A stretch of 64,000 bases of DNA. It comes from Axinella damicornis (lineage: Eukaryota; Porifera; Demospongiae; Axinellida; Axinellidae). The stretch spans positions 9,272,993 through 9,336,992 of the forward strand of contig OZ007510.1 in the NCBI GenBank assembly GCA_963931865.1, in the 5' to 3' direction. Positions 1-9,769 of this stretch are shown piece after piece (within the stretch, counting starts at the first letter, position 1; each line of letters starts with the position of its first letter). The notes under the pieces were generated by a model, which ran no database searches, was not told the origin of the DNA, and was given only the letters and a program-made list of their open reading frames with translations. Made by a program: the position numbers and the translations under genes.

Positions 1-317
1 AGATTATTCTCAAAGCAGGATTTTCTGACACTGCAGCTCCTGGCCATGTGCACTACGACTTTGGTCAGCTCCTCTCCTTTCAAGCCATGCTCCACCCACC
101 CAGCAACCCTCCAGGACCCTCCCACACACTACCCAGCGGATGTATCCTCTCAAACATCTCCAAAAGTGGTCTGCATGCAGACAGTTAACTCTGTTTACCT
201 TGCTACCGTTTGACAGGAGCTCTACCAAAAGAGTGTATTTTAGATCTAAGTTGAATACCAGTACCCCTGTTGATCTCTGTCCGTTCGATTCTCCCATTGT
301 TCCTTGACTATTTTCAG

Positions 318-2120
318 TTGTCTACCAGTTACAGCTGCTGAGCACATGGGGGGACCCCTACTATATTGGACTAAACGGGTTGGAATTCTATGATGAGCAG
401 AGAGTGTGTGTTACTCTCACTGAGAGCAGTATCCTCACATGTTCAGTTATGCATGTATTCACATTCCTGTCTGATCTGCTCCTGCTGCTGGAGTATGCCT
501 AGCCTCATTCCCATGGCCAGGATGGGGCCTGGGAATGAGGCTGGAGTTGCCAACCTTTGTGTTGGGCCTTCTCACCCATAGCTTGCCAACCTTTGTGTTG
601 GGCCTTCTCACCCATAGCTTGCCAACCTTTGTGTTGGGCTTTCTCACCCATAGCTTGCCAACATTTGTGTTGGGCCTTCTCGCCCACAGTTTGCCAAGCT
701 TTGCGTTGGGCCTTCCTTGATGATGTCAGCAACTGGGTGAACAGGTTTCTCTGTATTACATGTTCACGTACTGGCTCATGCCCTTGCTGAAAAATCCGGA
801 AGATTGTTGCTCTTTTAGTGCAACAGTGCGCAGCAGATGTTGACCTTGACCGTCCTGACCAGATGTTGCTGCCTTCCCTGCCAGTGTGAATGTGCTGGAG
901 GGGGTGAGGGGGGATGTGCGCACACCAGACAAGCTGATCGATGGGGTGTTTGATACAGCAGATGGAACTCACATGTGGCTGGCTCCCGTCCTGCCAGAGG
1001 CAGTCAACTGTGTGTATGTGGTGTTTGATGAGCCACGGACCATGTCTGCTATCAAGCTGTGGAACTATGCTAAGACGCCTAGCAGAGGGGTCAAAGAGTT
1101 TGCTGTGAGTTATCAGACTTTTGTGATCGCGTCCATAGCCTCACTCCAAGGTCATTCCCACTCATAACTGACTAGAGTGGGAATGGGGTAAATTCAACCC
1201 TCCTGATCACATCATGCACTATTCTTCACGCGTGCACACACTATAGGTCCTAGTAGATGACCTCCTTGTCCACACAGGAGTCCTCCCTCCTGTCCCCACC
1301 TATGCCCGGGGCATCCTCCCCACCCTCACACCCCCACTCAAACCCCACACCGTTTCCCTCCTTGATGCCAGCAGTGATGTGATAGGAGGGGAGGAGCTGG
1401 GAGAAGGGTGAGGACAGTCCGGTGTTCGGAGTATGATTCTGGTTTAGTGTTCATCCAAAAAGGGATACTAGTTAACCACCTTTTTTTTTTATTTTGTGTG
1501 GGCTTCAATGGAATTTTTGGAGGCCATAACTCAGGCATCTCAAATCTGGGATGCAGCATATCTGCTAGCCTCGTTCCCAGGCCGCGTGGGAGGAGGCCTG
1601 GGAACGAGGCTACATATCTGCATGGTGACCATGCAATGGGTACAAGGGGTTGACATTGTCATAGCAACAAAAGCTTGGAATATTATTTTAGCCGAATAAG
1701 GTCTATATACTAAAGTTTTTAGCAAACTAGAGGATACCACTGAAATACGTTGTACCTAATTATTGTCATCCCATTATGCTCCAGTGAGATCCAGTTGACT
1801 AACGACCAGAAGGTGATGACCGCAAGACTGAAACCTCGGGGCTCAGTGGCCAACCAAGGTACTCAGTTGGCCTCGTTCCCAGGCCTGCACGGTTTCGTGC
1901 ATGCAACCGAAAACGGTGTGGGCCTGATAACAAGGCTAGGTACACACAATTATGTCTTATACTTGATCGATGTTCAAGTGTACTGCTCCCGCAAACATGC
2001 ATAGGATAGCTGTCCTGCACGTTTATCTAGGTCAGTTGTGTATTTCTGTGATTTGCAGACCAGAGGCCTCTCACAAGTTTGACAGCTGGTAATTCAAGAC
2101 AGCAGAGACCTTGGTGGTGA
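318..2120 (+). CDS. KATNIP: Katanin-interacting protein, C-terminal part
   Basis: This is the 3' end of KATNIP (KIAA0556), a ciliary basal-body protein that binds microtubules and katanin; the 5' part lies left of the window. Visible coding exons are 318-405, 885-1104, 1247-1407, 1785-1858 and 2059-2120, and splice phases agree from exon to exon. The first reads WGDPYYIGLNGLEFYDEQ, the diagnostic DUF4457 signature. The next encodes the beta-rich core around VLEGVRGDVRTPDKLIDGV and IKLWNYAKTPSRG, and the third starts VLVDDLLVHTGVLPP. The last ends at TGA 2118-2120 after a short basic tail. It is tail-to-tail with POLR3E, with 211 bp between stop codons. The 405 donor (GTGTGT) is weak and inferred. 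Identity comes from recognised family motifs. Confidence 0.85.
500..542. mobile_element. Palindromic MITE (TAGCCTCATTCCC family)
   Basis: The ends TAGCCTCATTCCCA and TGGGAATGAGGCT form a hairpin in the KATNIP intron. The flanking duplication (GAGTATGCC / GAGTTGCC-like) is imperfect, so this copy is older. Confidence 0.65.
540..722. repeat. 36-bp tandem repeat, about five copies
   Basis: Units of about 36 bp containing TTGTGTTGGGCCTTCTC are repeated about five times in a KATNIP intron. The repeat opens several overlapping reading frames that have no family resemblance and are not genes. Confidence 0.85.
1566..1612. mobile_element. Palindromic MITE with perfect 9-bp TSD
   Basis: The ends TAGCCTCGTTCCCAGG and CCTGGGAACGAGGCTA are perfect inverted repeats around a tiny loop. 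The 9-bp duplication CATATCTGC lies at 1557-1565 and 1613-1621. It sits in a KATNIP intron and is a clean reference copy of the window's dominant small transposon family. Confidence 0.9.
1869..1946. mobile_element. Degraded palindromic MITE
   Basis: GCCTCGTTCCCAGGCC at the left and GGCCTGATAACAAGGCTA at the right resemble the termini of the palindromic family, with several substitutions. It lies in the last KATNIP intron, directly after the donor of exon 1785-1858. Confidence 0.5.
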
Positions 2121-2331
2121 TCCCCGGGACCCGTCGTGGTGATCCCCACGGGCCGGGACCCGAGGTAGTGACAACCCTGGGCCAATCACATTATGTGAAA
2201 TATGTCTGTGTTTCTCCACATTTGAGTGTACAATCATTGCACAATCTCATGCCTGTCAATGTGATGTAGTTCAGATGATAATGGATATGACATCATGGTA
2301 AATCAATTGCAATGTGTGATGTAACTGCTGG

Positions 2332-5300
2332 TCAAGTCCCGTGGAGGAACCACTGTGATCCCCTGGAGTAGCATACCTCCTACAGAAACAGGAGAGTTAA
2401 GTTAACACATTACTAGCCTCGTTCCCAGGCCCACATCGGTGAGTCATCACATTGGAAGGGAACCAGAAAGAAAAGCCTTAACATTTTCCTCACCCTAAGG
2501 ACTGAGTTGAGTGTCTTGTTGTCCGGGTGTTCTTCCCCAATCCCATCCAGCAGCTGCCGCCGGCGCAGACACCTGTGTTTCTGGAACAGCTTGAGTACAA
2601 CACTCCGATACTGTGGAGGGGCAAGCATCACACATTGGAAACAGCAGCCAACAGCCTCGTTCCCAGGATGTGTGGCCTGGGAACAAGGCTACAGCAGCCA
2701 TACCTCATCACTCTGCTCTCCAGTGTGCTCCAGAGCAAACAGCCTCCGATCACTCATCTTCCCCACCTCCAGGGCACCCACTGCCAGCAGCGCACTTTCC
2801 AGCAGCTTCTCTGATATCCCCTGTTCACGGAGAGGGTGCTCCCCTGACACACCAGCCTGCTTCAGAAGCAGCTTGTTCTTTATCTCTGGCAGCCCCAGTA
2901 CCCCTCTGCCCAGTGCCTCTCGGCAGAACTGCATTAGCTCATCCATGAGGTCTTGGCTGGGCTCCTCTTGCTTGACTGGGTCAAAGGAGAATGCCTTGTG
3001 AGTGGCCTGGGTGATGAGCATTGACAGACGAGGGGAGAGGGGAGTCGGGGACATCAGACCCGCTGGAGAGAGGCACTCCTCTTCACTACTAACTGTCACT
3101 TCACTGATGTCTGTAGGGAGGGAAGGAGGTGGTGCCGTGTGGAGGGCATGTGGGAGGGGAGGAAGACGGGGAGTGGTAGGGGCAAGTTTTGTCGGAGAGA
3201 GTCTGTGTGAATCTTTGGTGGATTTTGTTTGAAGGTTCTTCTGCTCCGTCACCCCATCAGCTTTGGGTCTCTTTAGTGCAGGTTTTGTAAGTTGTTCACC
3301 TGAAACCTCTGGTGATAGAAGGGAGAGAATAATGGAGTGTGGAACACTGGTTGGAACATTCCTAATCTGCTAGAGATTCGTACGTTTTGAGGCGTGAGGA
3401 TGCACTTTTGTGTGAGAGGCACCGGAAGACGGTTGTCTGAGGAACTCCTTTGGGATACCCAACTCACAGACAAGCCTAGCAGGAGAAGATTCATAATCAG
3501 TGCATCATCTTGGTTTGTGAAGTCAATGGTACCTGCATGGAGATCAACCCTGTCATTATCACTCAAATCAACTCACTCTCTGTATCTCTTCTCCCACTTC
3601 TCACTTTGCTGTAGTACAACGTGGGAGTACCTGCGTGGGTGTGTATGTGTGTGTGTGATGATGATTCAGTCTCATTCACAGACCGGTCTGGGAATGAAGT
3701 TGCTGACTTCTGTAACCTCACTTGTTGCCAAACTCCTGGTCAGTGGGTAGTTTGAATTCCCACCCTTGTGCTGGCTTCTGTATCGAGACAGCATGCAGGA
3801 TGTCTCTGATGTCCTCATGGGGGACCTGGGGAGGGAGATACAAGCAAGGGATCATCAAACCACTGAAGCAGTCCTAGACCCATCCTAGATTGAAGCTCCT
3901 TTACCTGTGGCCATCCTAGACCTGTGGCCTTCCTAGACCTGTGGCCTTCCTAGACCTGTGGCCGTCCTAGACCTGTGGCCGTCCTAGACCTGTGGCCTTC
4001 CTAGACCTGTGGCCTTCCTAGACCTGTGGCCGTCCTAGACCTGTGGCCTTCCTAGACCTGTGGCCATCCTAGACCTGTGGCCATCCTAGATTGAAGCTCC
4101 TTTACCTTGGTAACAGCTGCAATGTCTTTCCTCACCACAGTGCGGCTCTGAGTAAAACACCACAACTACACAGAGGAAGATCATTGGGCAACAGTATTTT
4201 TAAGCACAGAACACAGACACACACATACACACACTCACAATGTAGTCTCTGGCATTCTGTAGCATGCTACTTTCTTTGCCTGGGTACACCACTGGGCTGC
4301 CCACCACCCAGCACCCCTGCACCAACACCCCACACCCCTGCACCGCCTCCAGAAGTGCCTGTGCCTGGCCACGCCCTCCCAGCAGTGTGCACAGCATGTG
4401 GAACTGCATCACATGTGAGCTCCTCAGCAGTTCTCGGACCTGCTGGGGCACTGGGAGTAGCTTGAGTTGGCTCAGTGACACGACCCCGCTGGGCGCGGCA
4501 GCTGCACTTCTCTCCTCAGGGAGCTCCATTGGGCACACCATATCAAGGTACTCTGATTGGGGCACGCTGAAGATGCCCTTGTGGTCCTCGTCCGAAGCAA
4601 ACAGCAGTTGTCTCTCCTCAGTTGCTTCTTCTGAGTCCACTCCGTGGTAGAAGAGGGGCACCCACACCTCCTCCTCCCTTTGCTGTTCTTGTGTCTCATA
4701 GGACACCTTCGGCCGGCTGTGAGCAGCACGGACTGAGTCTGGACGTGCAAACCGCACTTGTACTGGTTTGGCCTCCTCTCCCTCGCTCTCTGTGGTTTCT
4801 CCCTCACTGCCATCTGCCCCGCCCACTCCAACCTTCTTGCTACCAGTGTCGGTCTTGTCCAAGTGTGCTAGTCCTGGTCGTAGCTGTACCATGCCATGCA
4901 GTGGGGTCAGGTGCAGCTCACCTACAGACGAATGGTGAAATGACCAGCCAATTGTGTTTGACAGAGATTTTGTCCTTACCGTCTTTGAAGACAGCTGCTG
5001 CATAGCGTGACGTATTCAGGGGGAGAGAGTCGGAGGTCAGTGTGTGCTTGTCCATCAGCCCACTGTGAAGAACCAAACAGTGTGTAGTATGTTTGAGTGC
5101 AAACCCACCCCCACCCACACACATGCACAACATGCATGTGTGACACATGCACAACATGCATGTGTGACACATGCACATGTGCGCACACACACACACACAC
5201 CTCTTATAGCATGGCTCAGTAACAACGTTACTGGGTTTGCTGAGTTCCACCATCCTGGCAAAGTGCTCCCCACGGCTGGTGCTGTAGTTCTCTCCTCGTG

Positions 5301-6206
5301 GCCTCACTGCTATGTCCATCTCCACCTGCTGCTGCTGGGGCCTCACACGCACCCCCACCACACTCTCACTGCTATACGGGAGGTGGGCTGGGCAGAGTGG
5401 ATACTGGGGGGGGGGGGGGAGAAACTATACACCTTAGTGGACTGCCAAGGAGTCAATTCTGGTACATTTGGTACAGGGAGGGTGGATAGTAGTCTCATTC
5501 CCAGACCTTTCATCCAGCATATGCATATCATATCGCTTTCGGTACAACATGCAATACTAAAAGCGATCCACGCTGGGATTGGTTTGGGACTGGGACCGAG
5601 ACTAGGTGGATAGTGGCTCACCTGTAGGAGGTAGAGGTGCTTGGTGAGAGACTGGGAGAGAAAAACACTCACCTGTGTGCATGTGTATGTATGTGTGTGT
5701 GTGTGTGTGTGTGTGAGTCCATGGTGTGGGTGTAAGGTCAGGTATCCAACTACGTTTTATGGTGCAAGGGGGTGCCAATCCCATATGTATATTTGCCGTA
5801 GACCAGGCATCTTGACCCCGTATACTAAGGAAGGCACTGCATAGTCTGGCGCAGCCAGACGAGGGTCTGGCTGCACCAGACTAGGCACTGCAGTGGTCAA
5901 GAGCCATTTTACGATGTGGTCAAGCAGCATAAATGACAGTCAAAATTTCTTGATCTGGTCACAGCTGTGACTATGGCATCTATGGGAATGCCACCCCCTT
6001 GATATGCATGTGTGTGCATGTTCGTGCGTGAGCATGTGTAAATGTGTGGGTGTGTGTTTGCATGTGTAATACATGGGCTATGTATGCATGAGGTTATGTG
6101 TAATTGTGTGTGCATGTGGATATCAGTGAATACCACCATGCTACTACACTGGGAGTACCTCATTCACCACTGGATCGTCTTCAACAGCACTTGCCTCTTC
6201 CTCCAT
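2332..6206 (-). CDS. POLR3E: RNA polymerase III subunit RPC5
   Basis: This is the complete gene for RPC5, the Pol III subunit that pairs with RPC4 in the TFIIF-like subcomplex for initiation and termination. Eleven exons in transcription order: 6159-6206, 5622-5672, 5201-5403, 4980-5062, 4239-4921, 4106-4165, 3722-3825, 3605-3630, 2704-3308, 2494-2610 and 2332-2379. They sum to 2028 nt (675 aa) with consistent phases. The start reads MEEEASAVEDDPVVNE, followed by VFLSQSLTKHLYLLQ (N-terminal RPC5 signature), NTSRYAAAVF and GELHLTPLHG. The C-terminal winged helices include YRSVVLKLFQKH and end YSRGSQWFLHGT. The 26-nt exon 3605-3630 was set by phase and is the least certain piece. The start codon is 144 bp from the next gene on the other strand. 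Confidence 0.93.
2651..2691. mobile_element. Palindromic MITE beside a POLR3E splice donor
   Basis: A 41-bp hairpin (ACAGCCTCGTTCCCAG to CTGGGAACAAGGCTA) is flanked by a perfect 9-bp duplication CAGCAGCCA at 2642-2650 and 2692-2700. The right duplication ends three bases from the exon boundary at 2704, so it covers part of the donor's intronic consensus. Confidence 0.85.
3880..4105. repeat. 17-bp tandem repeat in a POLR3E intron
   Basis: About eleven copies of a 17-bp unit (CCTAGACCTGTGGCCNT) fill the intron between exons 3722-3825 and 4106-4165. A duplicate of the donor-proximal segment (GATTGAAGCTCCTTTACC) borders the array on both sides, so the array and splice-site region expanded together. 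Confidence 0.85.
5490..5604. mobile_element. Palindromic MITE, 115 bp, perfect 9-bp TSD
   Basis: The ends are TAGTCTCATTCCCAGACC and a reciprocal ...GACCGAGACTA. GGTGGATAG is duplicated at 5481-5489 and 5605-5613. The interior is an imperfect palindrome unrelated to those of the other copies. It lies in a POLR3E intron. Confidence 0.85.
5783..6010. repeat. Dispersed repeat, related to 23830-24131
   Basis: Fragments such as CCGTATACTAAGGAAGG and GTCACAGCTGTGACTATGG recur in inverted or altered form at 23885-24130 beside the assembly gap. It lies in POLR3E intron 1 and hosts a nested palindromic element at 5842-5883. Confidence 0.5.
5842..5883. mobile_element. Palindromic MITE, TAGTCTGG subfamily
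   Basis: A 42-bp hairpin begins TAGTCTGG and ends CCAGACTA. It has a perfect 9-bp duplication GGCACTGCA at 5833-5841 and 5884-5892, the same duplication length as the TAGCCTCG copies. Confidence 0.8.
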
Positions 6207-6350
6207 AATTTCTGCAACCGCACTCCTGCAAGCGAAAATATTTTTCCTCTTCTGCACAGGTAATTAGAACGCATAAAGCATCCATGCATTAGTCTGGATC
6301 CCAGACCCAACTCGCTCGCCGGTTGGGTCTGGGATCCAGACTATCCATGC
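6207..6350. promoter_or_regulatory. Shared promoter region, POLR3E and the reticulon-homology gene
   Basis: Only 144 bp separate the POLR3E start (6206, minus) from the most upstream in-frame start of the next gene (6351, plus), so transcription control must be shared. A 54-bp hairpin transposon occupies over a third of it. No TATA box is evident. Confidence 0.6.
6290..6343. mobile_element. Palindromic MITE inside a bidirectional promoter
   Basis: Twenty-base arms (6291-6310 and 6323-6342) are perfect inverted repeats within TAGTCTGG...CCAGACTA. The 9-bp duplication TCCATGCAT is at 6281-6289 and 6344-6352. The right-hand duplication contributes the first two bases of a potential start codon at 6351. 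Confidence 0.85.
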
Positions 6351-8717
6351 ATGGTGGAAGGCTACCCGACCGGAGAGCAGAGCCAAATGACTGAGGTAAG
6401 GGAGAATGCTGACCTGGGGTAGTTGCACTACGTTCATGACAGTTTAAACTCTGTGTGATCAGGCAGATATTGAGTGCTGTGTGGCCAGGTGGCAGGCTCG
6501 CCTACATGTGTACCGCAGTCCAGTGCTCTTCCTGTGGGAAGCTCTGGTATTCCGCAGTCCGGTGTTCCATGGAGTTGTGGTGTGGCTGTGTGCTAACCTC
6601 CTGGTGTTGTAAGTGGGAGGGGCTCGTATTGTTGTGGTTCAATTAGTCCCAGAACCAGATCCTTCCTCACTCCACGTGCAAAGGGTCTGGTACGTATGCA
6701 TGGTCTAATACAATGTAGCCCAGCAGGCATACATAGATATCAAAGGTCCCCATTCTGAAATGGCCGGCCGGGGGACATTTTGAAAGACTTCTTCCCAGGT
6801 GGTGGATCAACAGTAGTGCTTATGGGAGCGCGGTGCTGCCTGTGTTCAGTTAGCCTCGTACCCAGGCCCTCACGCGGAACGCGGAAGAGGGCCTGGTGAC
6901 ACATGGCAAAATTCCCGTATGTGCACAGTCAGCATAACTGCATAATCGATTACATTCCTTACTTGGATGCATTCGAAATCACGCGGAAGGTAGCTGTTGG
7001 TGATGGCTAAGTAGAACATCCTTGCCAAGGAGCGACCAGAGGTGAGTTTTGAAGGCTAGAACAGCGGTTTTATCAAACGGCCACACTTTTCACGGGGTAA
7101 AGAATGTAATTACTACGCAGTAATTGGAAATGGACGAACGTGATTCACCTACCCGAAATCAAGACTGCTGAGCTCAGCACATACGGGAATTTTGCCAAGT
7201 GTCACCAGGCCCACTTCCGCATTCCGCGTGTGGGCCTGGGAACGAGGCTAGTGTTCAGTGACCTCTCCCTCCTGCAGTGGTGTTACTAGTCTGGAGGGAT
7301 CTGCAGTCTACCAGACTGGCAGCCTCCTGCTGATGACTGCACTGGGCTATGCCCTGCTCTCTGCCGCACTGAAGTATGGGCATGTACAGCTCCACCCAGA
7401 ATGGTGGGTTCACTGGCTCCAACGTGGAGTGATGTGACCTCGTTCCCAGGCGCTCAGTGATTGAGCGCCTGGGAACGAGGCTAGGAGCGAGTGATGTGGC
7501 CAACCCACTCGTGAGTCATTACATACCATTATAGTGAAGCCATTGTTTTGCTGCAGGAACACAGACCTCGAGCGTCAGTTCTCTACGGTATGTCGCCACT
7601 TGGCCCTCGTTGAGCAGCTGACCATGGCTACCATCACCACTGTCATCGATACAAGGAAAACCAACCCAAAGAAGGTTCAGTTCCGTTCATTTTGATTTGA
7701 TAACCCAGGAATGCCGCATCTCCAATGCAGAAGGTTTCATGCAGGTCCTGGGCCCCATTAACGGGGAATGATGATGACAACCTCACTAAACTCGCTGTTT
7801 TTCTGGAAGGGTAAAGGGCGATTTCCTTGTTTTAAGGCAAACCACCCTTCAACAGAAAAACCAATGGCTTTAGTAGAATTCGAACTCAGGACAGAGCCTG
7901 AGTTGTGCACTGGAGACTCCCACTCTCCCAGTACACCACCGCGCACTCATGGGGTCAGTTCAGCAATGTACTAATACTGAAAAACCTTTCAACCTCCACC
8001 AAATGCTACGAGCTGTTGATGCCTGCCTCCTAATCTGCCTATTATGTCTAGTATCCGGCCCCATTTGAGTTGGCATGAATTTCTCCTAACTTGGTGAGAG
8101 AGAACCAGAAACAGCTGTCACCAAGAGTTGGACTGGTCTGGCTAACACAGCCCTAATGTGTATGGCTGGAGAAGGACAATCATTGAGGAGGGACTGGACA
8201 GCATGCAGAAGATAGGGTAATATGAGTAGCTTTTGACTATCTTCCCCTGCAGTTCTATCTGGTGGGGTTCCTGGTGGTTCTGGTGGTGGGCAAGCTGGGA
8301 AACTGGGTGTCAATGGCGCTGGTTCTACAGCTGCTAGGTGTGTTGCATGTAGGGAAACGTGTTTCTAGTAGCAAGACCTCACACTATATCTGCATTCTGC
8401 TATAGGCATAATAGCCTGTGAATTGTAATTTATGCTCTTCACTTGCAGTATGCTTATTGCTGTTGTTCCCTCCTGCCCTGGAGCATGGCTGGCTGTCTGA
8501 TACGACATTTGACAATCTTGGCTCAACGCTGCAGTCCCACTTCTCTGTAACATGGCAGCTCACTAAGCTGCTGATAGTAGGGGCACACCGCAAGCTGAGG
8601 GAGGCTTGGGGGAGGTTGGTACAGGCTCGTATGGCAGCGCAGGCTCATGGTGGACAGGCTCGTGGGACAGCGCAGGCTCGTAGGACAGCACAGGAAGACC
8701 AGAGACAGAAACAGTAG
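6351..8717 (+). CDS. Reticulon-homology ER membrane protein, ARL6IP1/RETREG family
   Basis: Six exons (6351-6395, 6463-6608, 7278-7403, 7557-7674, 8253-8337, 8449-8717) join in phase to 262 aa. Two long hydrophobic hairpins are visible: PVFHGVVVWLCANLLV plus GSLLLMTALGYALLSAALK, and FYLVGFLVVLVVGKLGNW plus ALVLQLLGVCLLLLFP. A polar linker of about 40 residues (ERQFSTVCRHLALVEQL) separates them. This is the layout of ER-shaping ARL6IP1 and ER-phagy receptors RETREG1-3. The tail has Ala/Gln/Arg repeats (AQARGTAQARRTAQ) and shows no LIR motif, which favours ARL6IP1 over RETREG. Translation could begin at 6351 (MVEGYPTGEQSQMTE) or at the internal Met at 6387. Exact orthology is not proven. Confidence 0.65.
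6851..7250. mobile_element. Palindromic-end transposon, 400 bp
   Basis: The outer ends TAGCCTCGTACCCAGGCCC and GGGCCTGGGAACGAGGCTA are extended by long imperfect inverted repeats (CATACGGGAATTTTGCC near 7170 mirrors GGCAAAATTCCCGTATG near 6905). The 9-bp duplication GTGTTCAGT is perfect at 6842-6850 and 7251-7259. No coding sequence is seen. It lies in intron 2 of the reticulon-homology gene. Confidence 0.88.
7437..7484. mobile_element. Palindromic MITE
   Basis: ACCTCGTTCCCAGGCGCTCA pairs with TGAGCGCCTGGGAACGAGG around a 2-base loop. GAGTGATGTG occurs on both sides (7427-7436, and again by 7498), the right copy offset by a few bases. Confidence 0.75.
7675..7965 (-). mobile_element. tRNA-derived SINE, copy 1
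   Basis: This matches 41371-41585 over most of its length (for example ACCCAGGAATGCCGCAT and CAGAGCCTGAGTTG). Read on the minus strand it holds a Pol III B-box-like GAGTTCGAATTC, with an A-box-like stretch near the 7960 end, as in tRNA-derived SINEs. It begins exactly at the donor of exon 7557-7674. Confidence 0.65.
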
Positions 8718-8811
8718 CTGTGTCAGATTGATTTTTACTCCATTACAACATGAGGATGAGGATTTCTTTCATGTCAAGTCTGTATACATGCATCTGTGTC
8801 TATATTAAATT

Positions 8812-9641
8812 CTATCTGACACTGGAGTTTGAAGTGGATAGTCTGTGTCTCTTCCACTGGTCAAGACATCTTCTAGTGGACACGGCAGTGGCTACGTAGC
8901 TGCTGGTGAGGGCAGCACCTGCTTGTGTGTTGTGTACATGACGTGTGTGTGTGTGTGTATATGTGTATCCATGGTTATTATTGTATGCATGGGGGAATGG
9001 TGTGTGCATGGTGTATGTGTGCGTACATGATGTATGTGTGTGCATGGTGTAGGTGTACATGCATGGGCGTGCGTGTACATATGCATGTTGTATGTGTACG
9101 TATGGTATATGTGTACGCATGGTGTGTGTAATATTCCAGTAAGAATTTACTAAAACAAGACATGTAATTGTAAGCATGTCCTACCTCCAGCCATGAGGGT
9201 GTGGTATGTGGGTGGTATCCGGAGTGAAGCCAGCAAATGACGAACTGGAGCAAGCCTCAGCCCCAGGTAGCTGGTGGAGCCAACTGGAGGAGGGGATGAG
9301 AGGTCGTATGAGGCAGTTGGTTAGCCCCGCTACACCAGGCTACTGCCGGGGTACTTACCCAACACAAGCATCAGCAGTCCCACCCGCACCCCCTCACCCT
9401 TGCACTGCTTCAGCTCCACCAGCTCCTGCACTCGCAAAGCAGAACATCACCTAGCTCACACACATACACATGTAGACATGCACTTCCTGTTCACTCGCAC
9501 ACACACACACACATACAAACATGCATGCACACAATTCAACACAAACAGACATGCACACACACACACAAGCAGGCACACACACACACTCCACTGGTACTGT
9601 ACAGGGTGTTGATGAGCTGTCTGCAAGTTCACTCTGTCCAT
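8812..9641 (-). CDS. Small two-helix membrane protein, TMEM141-like
   Basis: Four exons in transcription order (9603-9641, 9359-9425, 9185-9283, 8812-8918) join in phase to 312 nt, 103 aa, starting MDRVNLQTAHQHPELVELKQ. Two hydrophobic stretches follow (VGLLMLVLVGSTSYLGLRL, then TLMAGGAALTSSYVATAV) and a charged tail RRCLDQWKRH. Length, the His-Pro near the N terminus, the Cys before helix 1 and the tail after helix 2 resemble vertebrate TMEM141, of unknown function. Exon 1 was chosen by phase and its donor (GTACAG) is weak. The gene completes the strand alternation of the window: tail-to-tail with the gene to its left (94 bp) and head-to-head with the BTB gene (128 bp). Confidence 0.5.
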
Positions 9642-9769
9642 GTTTACCTACGTCATTAAGGTTACTAAATTTAGTAACAACGGGTAGGCGTGGTCGCACG
9701 TGTAATCCCGTGTTTCCTTGGCTGACTGGACTCCTGGACTTCTATAATTCAGGACTTGTGGAAGTGGTG
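9642..9769. promoter_or_regulatory. Shared promoter region, TMEM141-like and BTB genes
   Basis: This 128-bp interval lies between divergent start codons. It contains a perfect 18-bp palindrome GTTACTAAATTTAGTAAC (9661-9678) next to TACGTCAT, a CRE-like half site (9649-9656). Confidence 0.5.

Noticed and set aside
4918..5361. A separate minus-strand gene over the CA-rich segment
   Set aside because: The frame is POLR3E exon 5201-5403 read through into the intron; splicing to 4980-5062 restores the conserved protein.
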